Shown: piece after piece, positions 1 to 10,541 of the stretch
Position numbering within the stretch: position 1 is the first letter of the stretch
How the letters are laid out: every line of letters begins with the position of its first letter
Assembly: GCA_021845925.1 (NCBI GenBank)
Contig: JAJZUW010000005.1
Coordinates: 160,374-224,373, forward strand
DNA: 64,000 nucleotides
DNA from: Pseudomonadota bacterium
Lineage (GTDB): Bacteria; Pseudomonadota; Gammaproteobacteria; Burkholderiales; Sulfuriferulaceae
Reading direction: 5' to 3'
The notes under the pieces: model-generated
Told to the model about the DNA's origin: nothing
Database searches by the model: none
Seen by the model: the letters and a program-made list of their open reading frames with translations, nothing else
Position numbers and translations under genes: made by a program

Positions 1-57
1 GGCGTGGAAATTCTCGTGCCGGCTTGACCCTGTTGCAAAAAAGCGCTGCGCGCAAGC

Positions 58-86
58 TTGCGCAAGCGGCTGGTTAATGACATAAT
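58..86 (+). promoter_or_regulatory. Predicted sigma70 promoter of rpsT
   Basis: A -35 box TTGCGC (58-63) and a -10 box CATAAT (81-86) are separated by exactly 17 bases. This would give a leader of roughly 135 bases before rpsT. The rest of 1-229 contains no convincing gene; an 8-codon open frame ending in TGA at 25-27 could be the tail of an upstream gene, but is too short to judge. Confidence 0.45.
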
Positions 87-229
87 CCACGGTTTCGCCC
101 GATCGGTTTCTGGTCGCGTCAAATCGGCAATATGCAGACCGGGCTTTGCGGGATCCTGCCTTGCCGGTTTCATGACGGCACGAGCCGGTAACCGGATTTC
201 AACATCAACGTATTCAACAGGAGTAATCA

Positions 230-496
230 ATGGCCAACAGCGCACAAGCTGCCAAGCGCGCCAGACAGAATGACAAGCTGCGAGCTCGCAACGCCGCCAT
301 GCGTTCCGTGCTGCGTACCGCCATCAAGGCAGTCCGCAAGGCTATCCTGGCCGGTGACAAAACCCAGGCCAAGACCACGTTCTCGGCTTCGATGGGTATC
401 ATCGACCGTATCGCCGACAAGAACATCATTCACAAGAACAAGGCAGCCCGCCACAAGAGCCGTCTGTCTGCTGCCATCAAGGCAATGCCGCAGTAA
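230..496 (+). CDS. rpsT: 30S ribosomal protein S20
   Basis: The 88-residue product has the usual S20 length and a strongly basic composition. It starts [13 protein letters not shown] and has the S20 signature of Ala/Lys/Arg-rich helices ([14 protein letters not shown], then [19 protein letters not shown] at the C-terminus). S20 binds 16S rRNA in the body of the small subunit and is needed for its assembly. The ATG at 230 is preceded by the Shine-Dalgarno AGGAG about 7 bases upstream. It is transcribed alone from a predicted promoter at 58-86, and a hairpin follows the stop. Confidence 0.97.
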   Translation: MANSAQAAKRARQNDKLRARNAAMRSVLRTAIKAVRKAILAGDKTQAKTTFSASMGIIDRIADKNIIHKNKAARHKSRLSAAIKAMPQ

Positions 497-504
497 TCCG
501 GCGG

Positions 505-531
505 CTGGTTGCCTGGGTGCCTGGCGACCAG
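505..531 (+). terminator. Hairpin after rpsT, possible terminator
   Basis: CTGGTTGCC (505-513) pairs with GGCGACCAG (523-531) across a 9-base loop, with one G-T pair. The following bases are only moderately T-rich, so it is a weak terminator candidate located just after the rpsT stop. Confidence 0.35.
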
Positions 532-586
532 CCCGCTTGTTTGCTAACATCATCGAATGAGGGCTGCTGAATTGTTCGGGGGCTGA

Positions 587-937
587 ATGAATTTCGATGA
601 ATCGGTTGCCAGGCATGTCGAATGGAAAGATCGTTTTCGTTCGGCGATTGCCAGTCGTGAACCACTCGACGAAAGCGACATCGCTTGCGACAACTGCTGC
701 TCGTTGGGTGTCTGGCTGTATGGCGAGGGCAAGCAGCTTTACGGCAACTCGTCACAATATGCCTCTCTGCTGGCTTATCACCGCCAGTTTCACGCCGAAG
801 CAGGCAAGGTTGCCCATCTGATTAACCAGCAGCACTATCTGGAAGCCCAGCGGGCGCTCGAACCGGGTGCGTCTTATGGCAACGCGGTGCAGGCCATGCG
901 CGCTGCCGTACTTGCTCTCCGGAAACTGTCGGAATAG
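587..937 (+). CDS. CZB (chemoreceptor zinc-binding) domain protein
   Basis: This 116-residue protein consists almost wholly of a CZB domain. Visible marks are the early His (residue 10, HVEWK), the Cys-containing segment CCSLGVWLYGEG around residues 42-53, and the paired histidines HRQFHAE near residues 65-70. The 3-His/1-Cys set binds zinc in this family. CZB domains usually sit at the end of chemoreceptors or diguanylate cyclases; here the domain stands alone, so it may sense zinc or oxidants and act on a partner protein. It has no signal peptide or membrane segment and should be cytosolic. The ATG at 587 follows a G-rich Shine-Dalgarno. Confidence 0.85.
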   Translation: MNFDESVARHVEWKDRFRSAIASREPLDESDIACDNCCSLGVWLYGEGKQLYGNSSQYASLLAYHRQFHAEAGKVAHLINQQHYLEAQRALEPGASYGNAVQAMRAAVLALRKLSE

Positions 938-971
938 TGTGGTCGCGGCAGGCGTTGCCTGACGGCTGGTT

Positions 972-1274
972 TCAGGGTTTGTCTTCGGAAACGGCAGGTG
1001 GCGCTGCCATGTCGATGACCTGCAGGTCGTTGTCGCGTGCAAAACCCATCAGGAATGCGTATGTGACAGGCTGATCTTTTTGCAGAGCTTTTTCCACGAT
1101 CACGCATTTTACGCCGTCAATGGTCATCGGGCGGACATAGGGTGAGTAGTTCATGCGGTGATCTTCACCGAAAGTGGACAGTGAGCCCGACAAACGCTCC
1201 GCCCAGTCGCTGGGCCGGAAGGTACGGCCGGAAGTCGTCATGCCCTTGATGACAATTTCATTACTGGTCAGCAT
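972..1274 (-). CDS. DUF3579 family protein
   Basis: The 100-residue product matches the small DUF3579 family typical of betaproteobacteria: MLTSNEIVIKGMT, then a core with FRPSDWAERL, FGEDHRMNYSPYVRP and VTYAFLMGFARDNDLQV. Its function is unknown. I use the ATG at 1274 because the conserved domain begins there; upstream in-frame residues (back to 1448) are low-complexity and unlike the family. The gene faces the CZB gene, and their 3' ends are 34 bases apart. Confidence 0.8.
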   Translation of the reverse strand: MLTSNEIVIKGMTTSGRTFRPSDWAERLSGSLSTFGEDHRMNYSPYVRPMTIDGVKCVIVEKALQKDQPVTYAFLMGFARDNDLQVIDMAAPPAVSEDKP

Positions 1275-1477
1275 GGCGGGTTCGTCTGCCTGAGTGGATT
1301 TCCTGTTGATCCCGATATGCCGTTCCCGGTAGGGAATCGGCTTCTGGTTCTCATTATAACACTGTTCATTGTGTCTGCGCGATACGGAAGAAAAGAGCGT
1401 GCTGCGGTCCCTGGTCCGGATTGCCCTGCGTGTCCTGAGCGCCTGCATGCCGATGTTGTGTCATCATCCGTCAGACT

Positions 1478-1506
1478 TTGCTTGCGTTCGCGAATACCTG
1501 ATAAAA
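1478..1506 (+). promoter_or_regulatory. Predicted promoter of sodB
   Basis: TTGCTT (1478-1483) and ATAAAA (1501-1506) are separated by 17 bases and lie about 37 bases before the sodB start. The match is moderate. Confidence 0.35.
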
Positions 1507-1542
1507 TACTTCGGTCTTTTGTCCACCTGATATGGAGCTCAC

Positions 1543-2124
1543 ATGACTCACGAACTGCCAGCATTGCCCTACGCCAAGGATGCCCTGCAACCGCATATTT
1601 CCGCTGAAACGCTGGAATATCACCATGGCAAGCACCATCAGGCTTATGTCACCAATCTGAACAACCTGATTGCCAATACCGAATTCGCCGACATGTCGCT
1701 GGAAGACATCATCAAGAAATCTTCCGGCGGCATTTTCAACAATGCAGCTCAGGTGTGGAATCATACCTTCTACTGGAATTGCCTGAGCCCGAACGGTGGC
1801 GGTGCGCCAACCGGCGCCCTGGCTGATGCGATCCAGGCCAAATGGGGTTCGTTTGATGCGTTCAAGGAAGCGTTCAGCAAAGCTGCAGTCGGAACTTTCG
1901 GTTCCGGCTGGGCCTGGCTGGTGAAAACCCCCGCTGGTGAACTGGAAATCGTGTCCACCAGCAATGCCGCTACTCCGATGACCAGTGGCCAGAAAGCACT
2001 GATGACCTGTGATGTGTGGGAACATGCCTATTACGTTGACTACCGCAACGCACGGCCCAAGTATGTCGAGGCGTTCTGGAATCTGGTAAACTGGCAGTTT
2101 GTTTCCGCCAATTTTGCCGCCTGA
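1543..2124 (+). CDS. sodB: Superoxide dismutase [Fe]
   Basis: This 193-residue enzyme dismutates superoxide to oxygen and hydrogen peroxide in the cytosol. It closely follows the iron-type family: [29 protein letters not shown] at the N-terminus (metal ligand His27), the NHTFYWN segment with the second His, and [11 protein letters not shown] near residues 157-167 holding the Asp and His ligands. GSGWAWLV is the conserved active-site segment. The ATG has a GGAGCT Shine-Dalgarno. It is a single-gene unit, with a predicted promoter upstream and a strong terminator downstream. Confidence 0.97.
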   Translation: MTHELPALPYAKDALQPHISAETLEYHHGKHHQAYVTNLNNLIANTEFADMSLEDIIKKSSGGIFNNAAQVWNHTFYWNCLSPNGGGAPTGALADAIQAKWGSFDAFKEAFSKAAVGTFGSGWAWLVKTPAGELEIVSTSNAATPMTSGQKALMTCDVWEHAYYVDYRNARPKYVEAFWNLVNWQFVSANFAA

Positions 2125-2144
2125 CCACAGGGGGCAGCAAGCAG

Positions 2145-2166
2145 GGGCGGCGTAAGCCGCCCTTTT
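2145..2166 (+). terminator. Rho-independent terminator after sodB
   Basis: GGGCGGC (2145-2151), loop GTAA, GCCGCCC (2156-2162), then TTTT. This is a classical terminator 20 bases after the sodB stop. It lies only 20 bases before the argD start, so argD either uses a promoter overlapping it or depends on read-through. Confidence 0.8.
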
Positions 2167-2185
2167 GCATTTTCAGGGTGCCAAG

Positions 2186-3367
2186 ATGTCCAATCTGATG
2201 AATACCTATGGTCGCCAGCCGGTTGCATTTGTCCGGGGAGAAGGGGTCTGGTTGTGGGATGAAAACGGTCGCCGTTATCTGGACGGCCTGGCCGGTGTGG
2301 CTGTCAATGGTCTGGGTCACGCCCACAAAAAGCTGGTCAGTGCAGTGTGCGAGCAGGCTGGCCAGCTGATACACACGTCCAATATTTACCAGATCCGCCG
2401 TCAGGAACAACTGGCCGAACGGCTCTGCGCCATTTCCGGCATGGAACGGGTGTTCTTCTGCAATTCCGGCTGCGAGGCCAATGAGGCAGCCATCAAGCTG
2501 GCGCGCTTGTATGGCCATGGCAAGGGCATTGCCGTGCCAACCATCATCGTGATGGAAAAGTCTTTCCATGGCCGAACCATGGCAACACTCACGGCAACCG
2601 GCAACCGCAAGGTTCAGGCTGGATTTGAACCCCTGCTGACCGGCTTCGTCCGTGTTCCTTACAATGATCTCGAAGCGGTGCGCCAGGTGGCGGGGCATAA
2701 CCACGATGTCGTGGCAGTGCTGGTCGAACCGGTGGAAGGCGAAGGCGGTATCCGTATTCCAGACCCGGGATATCTGCAGGGCCTGCGCGACATCTGCGAT
2801 CAACAGGGCTGGTTGCTGATGCTGGATGAAGTGCAGACCGGAATCGGCCGCACCGGCAGCTGGTTCGCCTATCAGCATGCCGGTATTGCGCCGGATGTGA
2901 TGAGCCTGGCCAAGGGACTTGGCTCAGGTGTGCCCATTGGCGCCTGTCTGGCGCGCGGTGCGGCAGCGGACGTGTTCAAGCCTGGCAATCATGGTTCCAC
3001 GTTTGGCGGCAACCCGCTGGCGTGTGCTGCCGGCCTGGCAACCCTGCAGGCGATGGACGAAGAAAAACTGCTCGCCAATGCGGCAACGGTGGGAGAACTG
3101 ATTGTCCGGCGATTGCGGGACAAACTCTCCGGCGTGGCTGGCGTGATGGAAATCCGCGGCGCTGGCATGCTGATTGGTATCGAGCTGGACCGGCCGTGTA
3201 GCGTGCTGGTCGCGCGCGCCCTGGAGGCTGGCTTGCTGATTAATGTCACCGCTGACAGCGTGGTTCGTTTGCTGCCGCCGCTGATCATGAACCAGGATGA
3301 AGCCATCCAGCTGGTGGATGGTCTGGTGCCGTTGATCCTGGCCTTGTTGCAGGAGGCCCGGCCATGA
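2186..3367 (+). CDS. argD: Acetylornithine aminotransferase (class III)
   Basis: This 393-residue PLP enzyme converts N-acetylglutamate semialdehyde to acetylornithine in arginine synthesis. Seen are the class-III start GVWLWDENGRRYLDGLAGVAVNGLGH, the FFCNSGCEANEAAIKLAR cofactor loop, LLMLDEVQTGIGRTG with the PLP Asp, and the Schiff-base Lys in LAKGLGSG (near residue 243). The ATG at 2186 is chosen over an upstream TTG because GGGTG lies 5 bases before it and the family N-terminus begins MSNLMNTYGRQP. It overlaps argF by 4 bases, so the two are likely translationally coupled. Confidence 0.93.
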   Translation: MSNLMNTYGRQPVAFVRGEGVWLWDENGRRYLDGLAGVAVNGLGHAHKKLVSAVCEQAGQLIHTSNIYQIRRQEQLAERLCAISGMERVFFCNSGCEANEAAIKLARLYGHGKGIAVPTIIVMEKSFHGRTMATLTATGNRKVQAGFEPLLTGFVRVPYNDLEAVRQVAGHNHDVVAVLVEPVEGEGGIRIPDPGYLQGLRDICDQQGWLLMLDEVQTGIGRTGSWFAYQHAGIAPDVMSLAKGLGSGVPIGACLARGAAADVFKPGNHGSTFGGNPLACAAGLATLQAMDEEKLLANAATVGELIVRRLRDKLSGVAGVMEIRGAGMLIGIELDRPCSVLVARALEAGLLINVTADSVVRLLPPLIMNQDEAIQLVDGLVPLILALLQEARP

Positions 3368-4281
3368 GTACCGTCAAGCATTTTTTGCAGTTCAAGGATC
3401 TGACGGTCGACGAGTTCGGTTACCTGTTCGAGCGCGCCGCGGAAATCAAGCGTTATTTCAAGAATTACCAGTTGTATCATCCGCTGGTGGACCGTACGCT
3501 GGCCATGATATTTGAAAAGCAGTCCACCCGTACCCGTCTGTCGTTTGAAGCCGGGATGCATCAGCTGGGTGGTTCGGCGATTTATCTTAATACAAGGGAT
3601 ACCCAGCTCGGCCGGGGTGAACCAGTCGAAGATGCGGCTAAAGTGATCTCGCGCATGGTGGATATCGTGATGATTCGCACCTTTGACCAGGAAATCATCG
3701 AGCGATTTGCCGCCCATTCGCGCGTGCCGGTCATTAACGGACTGACCAACGAATACCATCCGTGCCAGATTCTGGCCGATATTTTTACGTTTATCGAACA
3801 CCGTGGCAGCATCAAGGGCAAGACCGTGGCTTGGATCGGTGATTCCAACAATGTCTGCAATACCTGGCTTCAGGCGGCAGAAGTGCTCGATTTCAATGTG
3901 CATGTCTCCACGCCGCCTGGCTACGAAGTGGAAGCGGAACGGGCGGGGCTGTACGACGATACCCATTACGAACACTTTGCCGACCCGATGGACGCCTGTC
4001 GTGGTGCCGATCTGGTGACGACCGATGTGTGGACCAGCATGGGATTCGAGGCAGAAAACGAAGAGCGTCTGCGCGACTTCCAGGACTGGCAGGTCGATGC
4101 CGACATGATGTCGGTTGCCGCGCCGGATGCCGTGTTCATGCATTGTCTGCCTGCGCATCGTGGGGAGGAGGTGACTGCAGAAGTCATTGATGGCCGGCAG
4201 AGTGTGGTCTGGGACGAGGCAGAAAACCGGCTGCATGTGCAAAAGGCGCTGATGGAATACCTGTTGCTGGGACGCAGCTGA
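3364..4281 (+). CDS. argF: Ornithine carbamoyltransferase
   Basis: This 305-residue enzyme joins carbamoyl phosphate to ornithine to form citrulline. It has the carbamoyl-phosphate motif STRTR (residues 54-58), the HPCQ segment (about 134), and the ornithine/catalytic segment [10 protein letters not shown] (about 260) with the active Cys. The length is normal. Its ATG overlaps the argD stop (ATGA) and has an AGGAGG Shine-Dalgarno inside argD. The next gene, argG, uses the citrulline made here, so argD-argF-argG form a local arginine operon. Confidence 0.96.
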   Translation: MSTVKHFLQFKDLTVDEFGYLFERAAEIKRYFKNYQLYHPLVDRTLAMIFEKQSTRTRLSFEAGMHQLGGSAIYLNTRDTQLGRGEPVEDAAKVISRMVDIVMIRTFDQEIIERFAAHSRVPVINGLTNEYHPCQILADIFTFIEHRGSIKGKTVAWIGDSNNVCNTWLQAAEVLDFNVHVSTPPGYEVEAERAGLYDDTHYEHFADPMDACRGADLVTTDVWTSMGFEAENEERLRDFQDWQVDADMMSVAAPDAVFMHCLPAHRGEEVTAEVIDGRQSVVWDEAENRLHVQKALMEYLLLGRS

Positions 4282-4343
4282 ATCTGGTGTACGAACGTGA
4301 ATCCGGACATCTGTGCGGATTCGGAATCATGGAAAGAATGTTG

Positions 4344-5570
4344 ATGAGTGATGTGAAAAAAGTGGTGCTGGCCTATTCCGGCGGTCTGGATACCTCGGTG
4401 ATTCTGAAATGGTTGCAGGATACCTATCAGTGTGAGGTGGTCACTTTCACAGCGGATATCGGTCAGGGAGAAGAACTGGAGCCGGCGCGCGAAAAGGCGC
4501 GCAAGTTTGGCGTATCAGAGATTTTCATCGATGATCTGCGCGAAGAATTCGTGCGCGATTTCGTGTTTCCCATGTTTCGCGCCAATACCGTTTATGAAGG
4601 GGAATACCTGCTGGGCACTTCCATTGCCAGGCCGCTGATTGCCAAGCGTCTGATTGAAATCGTCAATCTTACCGGCGCTGATGCCATTTCGCATGGAGCA
4701 ACCGGCAAGGGCAATGATCAGGTCCGGTTTGAGTTGGGCGCGTATGCGCTCAAACCGGATGTTCGCATCATTGCACCCTGGCGGGAATGGGATCTGACTT
4801 CGCGGGAAAAGCTGCTTGCCTACGCAGAAAAGCATGGCATTCCGGTCGAGATGAAGCACCGCAGTGGCGGCAGTCCGTACAGCATGGATGCCAATCTGTT
4901 GCATATCTCCTATGAAGGTCGTGCCCTGGAAGACCCGGCAGTGGAGCCGGAAGCCGACATGTGGCGCTGGACTGTGGCGCCGGAGCAGGCACCGGATGCA
5001 GCGGAGTATCTGGAGCTGGAATTCCGCCATGGCGATATCTGCGCCATCAATGGCAAGACCATGTCGCCAGCCACTGTGCTGACCGAGCTCAACCGACTGG
5101 GTGGCAAGCACGGCATCGGCCGGCTGGATCTGGTGGAAAACCGTTATGTCGGCATGAAATCCCGCGGTTGCTATGAAACGCCGGGCGGCACCATCATGCT
5201 CAAGGCCCACCGTGCAATCGAATCGATCACCCTTGACCGGGAAGTGGCGCATCTCAAGGACGAACTGATGCCACGCTACGCCAGCCTGATTTACAACGGT
5301 TACTGGTGGAGTCCGGAACGCCGCATGCTGCAGACCATGATTGACGCTTCCCAGGCCACGGTCAATGGCATGGTGCGTCTCAAGCTGTACAAGGGCAATG
5401 TGATGGTGGTCGGTCGCGAGTCTGCCACTGATTCCTTGTTTGATCCGGCCATTTCAACCTTTGAGGATGATGCCGGTGCCTACCATCAGGCGGATGCGGC
5501 CGGATTCATCAAATTGCATGCCTTGCGCATGCGGATTGCCGCAAGGCTTGCAGCAAAGAAAGGAAAATGA
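4344..5570 (+). CDS. argG: Argininosuccinate synthase
   Basis: This 408-residue enzyme couples citrulline and aspartate with ATP to form argininosuccinate. The N-terminal PP-loop [10 protein letters not shown] (about residues 9-18) binds [23 protein letters not shown] and APWREWD are conserved family segments. The ATG at 4344 is used because GGAAAG precedes it by 7 bases and [14 protein letters not shown] is the normal start; in-frame codons from 4287 are not conserved-looking. It sits 62 bases after argF and 3 bases before ppnP. Confidence 0.96.
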   Translation: MSDVKKVVLAYSGGLDTSVILKWLQDTYQCEVVTFTADIGQGEELEPAREKARKFGVSEIFIDDLREEFVRDFVFPMFRANTVYEGEYLLGTSIARPLIAKRLIEIVNLTGADAISHGATGKGNDQVRFELGAYALKPDVRIIAPWREWDLTSREKLLAYAEKHGIPVEMKHRSGGSPYSMDANLLHISYEGRALEDPAVEPEADMWRWTVAPEQAPDAAEYLELEFRHGDICAINGKTMSPATVLTELNRLGGKHGIGRLDLVENRYVGMKSRGCYETPGGTIMLKAHRAIESITLDREVAHLKDELMPRYASLIYNGYWWSPERRMLQTMIDASQATVNGMVRLKLYKGNVMVVGRESATDSLFDPAISTFEDDAGAYHQADAAGFIKLHALRMRIAARLAAKKGK

Positions 5571-5573
5571 GGC

Positions 5574-5891
5574 ATGAGCCAGTTTGACCAGGTCAGCGTG
5601 ATCAAGCGCGCCAACATTTATTTCGACGGCAAATGCGTGTCGCACACGGTTCTGTTGCCCGACGGCAGCCGGAAATCGGTCGGGGTGATTTTTCCGAGCC
5701 AGCTGACATTCAACACGGGCGCACCGGAAATCATGGAAATCAATGCCGGAAGCTGTCGTGTCCGCCTGCCGGGAAGCGAAGGCTGGCAGACTTTTTCGGC
5801 CGGACAGCAGTTCAGCGTGCCTGGCAACAGCAGTTTTGATATTGAAACGCTGGAAACCCTGGATTATGTCTGTCATTTTGTCGCGGCCTGA
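5574..5891 (+). CDS. ppnP: Pyrimidine/purine nucleoside phosphorylase (DUF1255, cupin fold)
   Basis: The 105-residue product matches PpnP (YaiE): [43 protein letters not shown] and [13 protein letters not shown]. The family phosphorolyses several nucleosides to base plus ribose-1-phosphate. It is small, soluble and cupin-like. An AAAGGAAA Shine-Dalgarno lies at the end of argG, 3 bases separate the genes, and so it is probably cotranscribed with the arginine genes; no functional link to arginine is evident. Confidence 0.9.
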   Translation: MSQFDQVSVIKRANIYFDGKCVSHTVLLPDGSRKSVGVIFPSQLTFNTGAPEIMEINAGSCRVRLPGSEGWQTFSAGQQFSVPGNSSFDIETLETLDYVCHFVAA

Positions 5892-5908
5892 TAACCGGGA
5901 GGAAGCCC

Positions 5909-6394
5909 ATGCCCAGTTTTGACATCGTATCCGAGGTGGACAAGCAGGAAGTGCGCAATGCGGTAGAGCAAACCAACAAGGAAGTCTCTACACGGTTTGA
6001 TTTCAAGGGGTCGGATGCCAGGGTGGAGCAGGCGGATTACGTGCTCACGGTGTTCGCTGACGACGAGTTCAAGCTCGATCAGGTTCAGGACGTGCTGACC
6101 GGGAAGCTGATCAAGCGCGGTATCGATACCAGATGCCTGGAAACCGGCGACGCCGAAAAGGTGTCCGGCAACAAGATGAAACGCAATGTCACCGTGCGTA
6201 CGGGTGTGGAGTCCGAGCTGGCCAAAAAGCTTGTCCGCATCATCAAGGACAGCAAACTCAAAGTGCAGGCCAGTATCCAGGGGGAAACCGTCCGGGTGAG
6301 TGGCGCAAAACGCGATACCTTGCAGGAAGCTATTGCGCTGCTGCGTAAACAGGTTGATGATTTCCCGCTGCAGTTTCAGAATTTTCGCGATTGA
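5909..6394 (+). CDS. yajQ: YajQ family nucleotide-binding protein
   Basis: The 161-residue protein has the full YajQ layout: [34 protein letters not shown], and [33 protein letters not shown]. The family binds nucleotides, and in Xanthomonas it is a cyclic-di-GMP effector; whether that holds here is unknown. AGGAGG-like bases precede the ATG. It follows ppnP by 17 bases and is probably in the same transcript. Confidence 0.92.
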   Translation: MPSFDIVSEVDKQEVRNAVEQTNKEVSTRFDFKGSDARVEQADYVLTVFADDEFKLDQVQDVLTGKLIKRGIDTRCLETGDAEKVSGNKMKRNVTVRTGVESELAKKLVRIIKDSKLKVQASIQGETVRVSGAKRDTLQEAIALLRKQVDDFPLQFQNFRD

Positions 6395-6534
6395 CCACGT
6401 GGGATTTGTCGGCGTTTGTCTGGCAGGGCGGCGGAATAGTTGTCTGACGGTCTGTTAAGCCGGCAGAGGTTCTGGTATGCTTTCGATAACTGGCGTAGCC
6501 GCGGTTATTTGTATTGGACTTCAAGGGTGATCCC

Positions 6535-6981
6535 ATGATCATACGCGATATTTTGACCTTCAAGGAAGGTATCCTGTATTCCGTGACGCCGGAACAAAGC
6601 GTGGCCGAGGTGTTGGCACAGATGGTTCAGGCCGGCATCGGATCACTGGTCGTGCACCGCGATGGCTTCATGGTTGGTCTGATTACCGAACGTGACCTTC
6701 TGCGCGGTCTCAACATCCAGGGAGCAGCGGTTCTGCAGGAAACGGTCAGCCAGCTGATGGTGACAGACCCGATCATCGGCAGCCCGGACGATACCATCGA
6801 TTATGTCAGGGGTGTGATGACCGAAAACCGCATCACCCATCTGCCGGTCATGGAAGGAGACAATGTCATTGGCATCATCTCGTTCCATGATGTGGCCAAG
6901 GCGTGTCTCAATGCGGTGGATTTCGAAAACCGTCTGCTGAAGCGTTATATCAAGCACTGGCCTGACGAACAGGACATCTGA
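6535..6981 (+). CDS. Two-CBS-domain protein
   Basis: This 148-residue protein is made of two tandem CBS motifs: residues about 8-65 (GILYSVTPEQSVAEVLAQMVQAGIGSLVVHRDGFMVGLITERDLLRG is the core) and about 75-135 (VTDPIIGSPDDTIDYVRGVMTENRITHLPVMEGDNVIGIISFHDV). Such pairs bind adenine nucleotides and act as energy or ligand sensors. There is no catalytic or DNA-binding domain. The ATG at 6535 follows AAGGG by 7 bases and is preferred over a TTG at 6514. The 140-base gap from yajQ suggests its own promoter. Confidence 0.85.
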   Translation: MIIRDILTFKEGILYSVTPEQSVAEVLAQMVQAGIGSLVVHRDGFMVGLITERDLLRGLNIQGAAVLQETVSQLMVTDPIIGSPDDTIDYVRGVMTENRITHLPVMEGDNVIGIISFHDVAKACLNAVDFENRLLKRYIKHWPDEQDI

Positions 6982-6989
6982 CCCGTCCG

Positions 6990-7877
6990 TCAGCTGCTGA
7001 AGCGTTCCAGTTCCTGCAGGATGTCCAGATAGGCTTCCATGCGTTGCGCCATGATATGACCACTGGCGAAGGCGGTCTGGATGGCGCATCCGGGCTCATG
7101 CCGGTGACGGCAATTGCTGAACCGGCATTCGCCTATCAGAGGCCGGAATTCCGGAAACAGGTTGTCCAGCTGGTCGGCAGCCACATGATTCAGCCCGAAA
7201 ACCTGCATGCCCGGCGAATCGATAATCCGGGTGTCGGCATTGATCTGATACATCCGCGCACCAGTCGTGGTGTGTTTCCCAGAATCCAGAGCCTGTGAAA
7301 TCTCTCCTGTTGCACTGGCTGCCTCAGGCACCAGTGCATTGACCAGACTGGATTTCCCCATGCCGGACTGTCCCACCAGAACATTGGTTTTCCCGGCAAG
7401 CCACGGCTGCAGGCTGCTCACGTCATGATGGGCGGAGATCTTGACCAGCCGGTAACCGAGGCTGGCATAGCCGGCGAGTCTGTCCATCCATGCCTGCGCA
7501 CCAAGACCGAGATCAGCCTTGTTGACGCAGATAATGGCGGGAATGCCGGCACTTTCTGCAGCCACCAGGCAACGGTTGAGCAGCAGTTCGTAGGGGGTTG
7601 GTTCCGGTGCGGTGACGATGATCATCTGATCAACATTCGCCGCAATCAGTTTGCTGCGGTGGGCTACTGAGCGATACAGCAGATTGCGCCGGTCGAGCAT
7701 CCGTTCGATGACCGCCTGACTGGCGGATGATGGCTGGATGATGACTTCATCGCCACAGGCATAGCCTTTCTGTTTGCCGCGGCTGACGCATTGCCAGGTT
7801 TTATCACCGGAGCGTACCAGGTACTGAAAACCATGACTGGCGGTGATGGTTCCGTGCAAGCGTTCGCTCACTGGCAC
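6990..7877 (-). CDS. rsgA: Ribosome small-subunit biogenesis GTPase RsgA
   Basis: This 295-residue circularly permuted GTPase acts late in 30S assembly. An OB fold (residues about 1-75) is followed by the permuted G domain: NKADLG (G4) precedes the P-loop [12 protein letters not shown] and the [10 protein letters not shown] switch region. The C-terminus has the zinc site [15 protein letters not shown]. Its start overlaps the end of mutS by 10 bases, so it is probably translated from a mutS-rsgA transcript. Confidence 0.95.
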   Translation of the reverse strand: MPVSERLHGTITASHGFQYLVRSGDKTWQCVSRGKQKGYACGDEVIIQPSSASQAVIERMLDRRNLLYRSVAHRSKLIAANVDQMIIVTAPEPTPYELLLNRCLVAAESAGIPAIICVNKADLGLGAQAWMDRLAGYASLGYRLVKISAHHDVSSLQPWLAGKTNVLVGQSGMGKSSLVNALVPEAASATGEISQALDSGKHTTTGARMYQINADTRIIDSPGMQVFGLNHVAADQLDNLFPEFRPLIGECRFSNCRHRHEPGCAIQTAFASGHIMAQRMEAYLDILQELERFSS

Positions 7878-10423
7878 ATTCCTTTCAGCTGGTACACCAG
7901 ATCAAGTGCCGCGCGTGGAGTCAGTTGTTCCGGATCGCAGTCGCGAATCAGCTGCACGGCAGGATGCGTACTGACAGGTGTTGGAGGAGATGCTGGTGGC
8001 GATGCAAACAGATCGGGCTGAACGGGTGGCGCCATGCGTTCCAGTTCGGCCAGCCTGTTTCGCGCAGCCCGGATCACGGTGACCGGCACGCCTGCCAGAG
8101 CGGCTACCTGCAGTCCGTAACTCTGATTGGCCGGGCCCGGCTTGATACGGTGCAGAAACACGATATGGTCGCGGTATTCCACCGCTTCCACGTGGACGTT
8201 GCGGATCGACGGAACCTGTTCGGGCAGTTGCGTCAGTTCGATATAATGGGTGGCGAACAGGGTCAGCGCCCGGATGTTGCAGGCCAGTTCTGCCGCCACG
8301 GCATGGGCCAGCGACAATCCGTCGAATGTGGATGTGCCACGTCCGATTTCATCGAGCAGTACCAGGCTGCTGGCAGTGGCATTGTTCAGGATCCAGGCGG
8401 TTTCGCTCATTTCCACCATGAACGTGGAACGGCCGCCGGCCAGATCGTCCGAACTGCCGATGCGGGTGAAAATCTGGTCGATTTCGCCAATGCTGGCATG
8501 GCTGGCCGGAACGTGGCTGCCGCAGCATGCCAGCAACACGATCAGTGCAGTTTGCCGCATGTAGGTTGATTTTCCGCCCATGTTCGGGCCGGTAATCAGC
8601 ATCATGCTGTTTGCCTCGTCCAGTACCGTGTCATTGGGTATGAAGGATTGCACACGTGCTTCGACCACCGGATGACGCCCCGCCTCAATGGCAATGCGAC
8701 TGCCCTCTACATAGTTGACCGGACAAAAGTTCAGGGTATCTGCTCGCTCGGCCAGGCAGGCGAGGACATCCAGTTCGGCCAGACTGTCGGCCAGCACCTG
8801 CAGGGCTGGAATGTCTGGTTGCATGTTGTCCAGCAGTTGTTCATACAGTATCCGTTCGCGTGCCAGAGCGCGTTCCGCCGCCGACAGGGCACGGTCTTCA
8901 AAGGCTTTCAGTTCTGGCGTGATGTATCGCTCGCAGTTTTTCAGGGTTTGACGCCGGATATAGTCAGCCGGTGCTTGTCCGGCCTGGGCGCGCGTCAGTT
9001 CGATATAGTATCCGTGTACCCGGTTGTATTCGACGCGCAAGCCGGGCAGTCCGGTTCGCTCCCGTTCACGCGCTTCCAGCGCCAGCAGGAATTCGCCGCT
9101 GTTGTGCTGCATGGCACGCAGTTCATCCAGCTCGGCGTCGAAACCACTGGCGATCACGCCGCCATCGCGCAATGCGCTGGCCGGCTCTGGCTGAATCGCG
9201 CGTTCAAGCAGATCGATGACGGAAGATGGCGCGCGCGCCTGTTTGGCCAGGCGGTCAATCAGCGGATTGCTGAATCCGGACAGATGTTCTGGCAATGGCG
9301 CCAGGGCAAGCAGGCTGTCGCGCAAGCCTGACAGGTCGCGCGGGCGTGCGCTGGCCAGCGCAATCCGGCTGGCGATGCGCTGGATATCAACGATTCCGCG
9401 CAACAGGGCATGCAGACGATGGTATGAGTCCTGACGGGAGCGCAATTCGGTGATGGCATCCTGGCGCTGGCGCAACAGGTTACGGTCACGCAACGGATGG
9501 TGCAGCCAGTGGCGCAATCTGCGCGAACCCATGGCGCAGGCACACGTGTCAAGCAAGGACAGCAGGGTAGGCGAGGATTCGCCCTGCAAGGTCTGACTGA
9601 TTTCGAGATTGCGCCTGGTTGCCGGATCCATCAGGATAAATTCCTGCGGTTGTTCATAGCGCAACTGATGAATGTGCGGCAGACGGGTTTGCTGGGTTTC
9701 GCGCACATACTCCAGCAGAACTGCGGCTGCCATGACTGCGGACGGTGGCAGCACAGACAGATCGGTTTGCTGGCACTGACTGTGCAACTGGTCAATGCCG
9801 TTTCCCGGTGCAAAGTGGCCGGTTGGTAAAACATGAATGGCGCTGGATGCACCCGGCGGGATCAATTGCGCCTGGTGTTCGGCCAGCAGGATTTCTGCCG
9901 GCGACAGGCGTTCCAGCAGGCCGGGCAGCAGTTCGTTGGCGATTTCGGTGACCTGGAATTCGCCACTGGCCAGATTGAGCCAGGTGGCCCCGGTACGCCC
10001 TGGCTGATCGGCATTCAGGCACATGAGCAGGTTGTCGCGCTTTTCGTCCAGCAAGGCGGCATCGGTCAGCGTGCCAGGAGTGACGATGCGGGTCACTGCG
10101 CGTTCCACCGGTCCCTTACTGGTGGCCGGGTCGCCGAGCTGTTCGCAAATCGCGACTGACAGCCCATGTTTGACCAGCCTGGCCAGATATCCTTCTGCGG
10201 CATGATGTGGTACCCCGGCCATGGGGATGGGCTGGCCGGCGGACTGACCCCGGCTGGTCAGGGTAATGCCAAGCAGTTGTGCTGCGCGAACCGCATCGTC
10301 GAAAAACAGTTCGTAAAAATCACCCATGCGGTAAAACAGCAGTTTGTCTGCATGTTCGGCTTTGATGCGCAGGAACTGCTGCATCATGGGGGTGTGCTGG
10401 GAAACCGGTTTTGCTTCGCTCAC
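7868..10423 (-). CDS. mutS: DNA mismatch repair protein MutS
   Basis: This 851-residue protein recognises mismatches and short loops and starts methyl-directed repair with MutL. The N-terminal mismatch-binding domain contains [11 protein letters not shown], with the Phe-x-Glu wedge. The C-terminal ATPase has the Walker A motif [13 protein letters not shown] (near residue 610), the STF signature [10 protein letters not shown], and Walker [15 protein letters not shown]. Domain order and length are normal, and no truncation is seen. Confidence 0.97.
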   Translation of the reverse strand: MSEAKPVSQHTPMMQQFLRIKAEHADKLLFYRMGDFYELFFDDAVRAAQLLGITLTSRGQSAGQPIPMAGVPHHAAEGYLARLVKHGLSVAICEQLGDPATSKGPVERAVTRIVTPGTLTDAALLDEKRDNLLMCLNADQPGRTGATWLNLASGEFQVTEIANELLPGLLERLSPAEILLAEHQAQLIPPGASSAIHVLPTGHFAPGNGIDQLHSQCQQTDLSVLPPSAVMAAAVLLEYVRETQQTRLPHIHQLRYEQPQEFILMDPATRRNLEISQTLQGESSPTLLSLLDTCACAMGSRRLRHWLHHPLRDRNLLRQRQDAITELRSRQDSYHRLHALLRGIVDIQRIASRIALASARPRDLSGLRDSLLALAPLPEHLSGFSNPLIDRLAKQARAPSSVIDLLERAIQPEPASALRDGGVIASGFDAELDELRAMQHNSGEFLLALEARERERTGLPGLRVEYNRVHGYYIELTRAQAGQAPADYIRRQTLKNCERYITPELKAFEDRALSAAERALARERILYEQLLDNMQPDIPALQVLADSLAELDVLACLAERADTLNFCPVNYVEGSRIAIEAGRHPVVEARVQSFIPNDTVLDEANSMMLITGPNMGGKSTYMRQTALIVLLACCGSHVPASHASIGEIDQIFTRIGSSDDLAGGRSTFMVEMSETAWILNNATASSLVLLDEIGRGTSTFDGLSLAHAVAAELACNIRALTLFATHYIELTQLPEQVPSIRNVHVEAVEYRDHIVFLHRIKPGPANQSYGLQVAALAGVPVTVIRAARNRLAELERMAPPVQPDLFASPPASPPTPVSTHPAVQLIRDCDPEQLTPRAALDLVYQLKGMCQ

Positions 10424-10541
10424 GGGTTGTCTGGCCGCAGTGGAATAAAACCGGCATTGTACCGTGTCAGTGTGATAACCGGCGGTTTTGTCGCGCAGAA
10501 CCGCATTTCCATGGCTGGCGTTCTGGTTGATGGAACGCTTG

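Noticed and set aside
1..27. Possible tail of an upstream gene (8 codons ending TGA)
   Set aside because: It is too short to show coding character or family.
50..63. 14-bp palindrome GCGCAAGCTTGCGC
   Set aside because: It overlaps the predicted rpsT promoter and has no partner site; the short length makes chance likely.
2989..4242. 417-codon minus-strand open frame
   Set aside because: It is antisense to argD and argF and has His/Arg-rich composition typical of a shadow frame.
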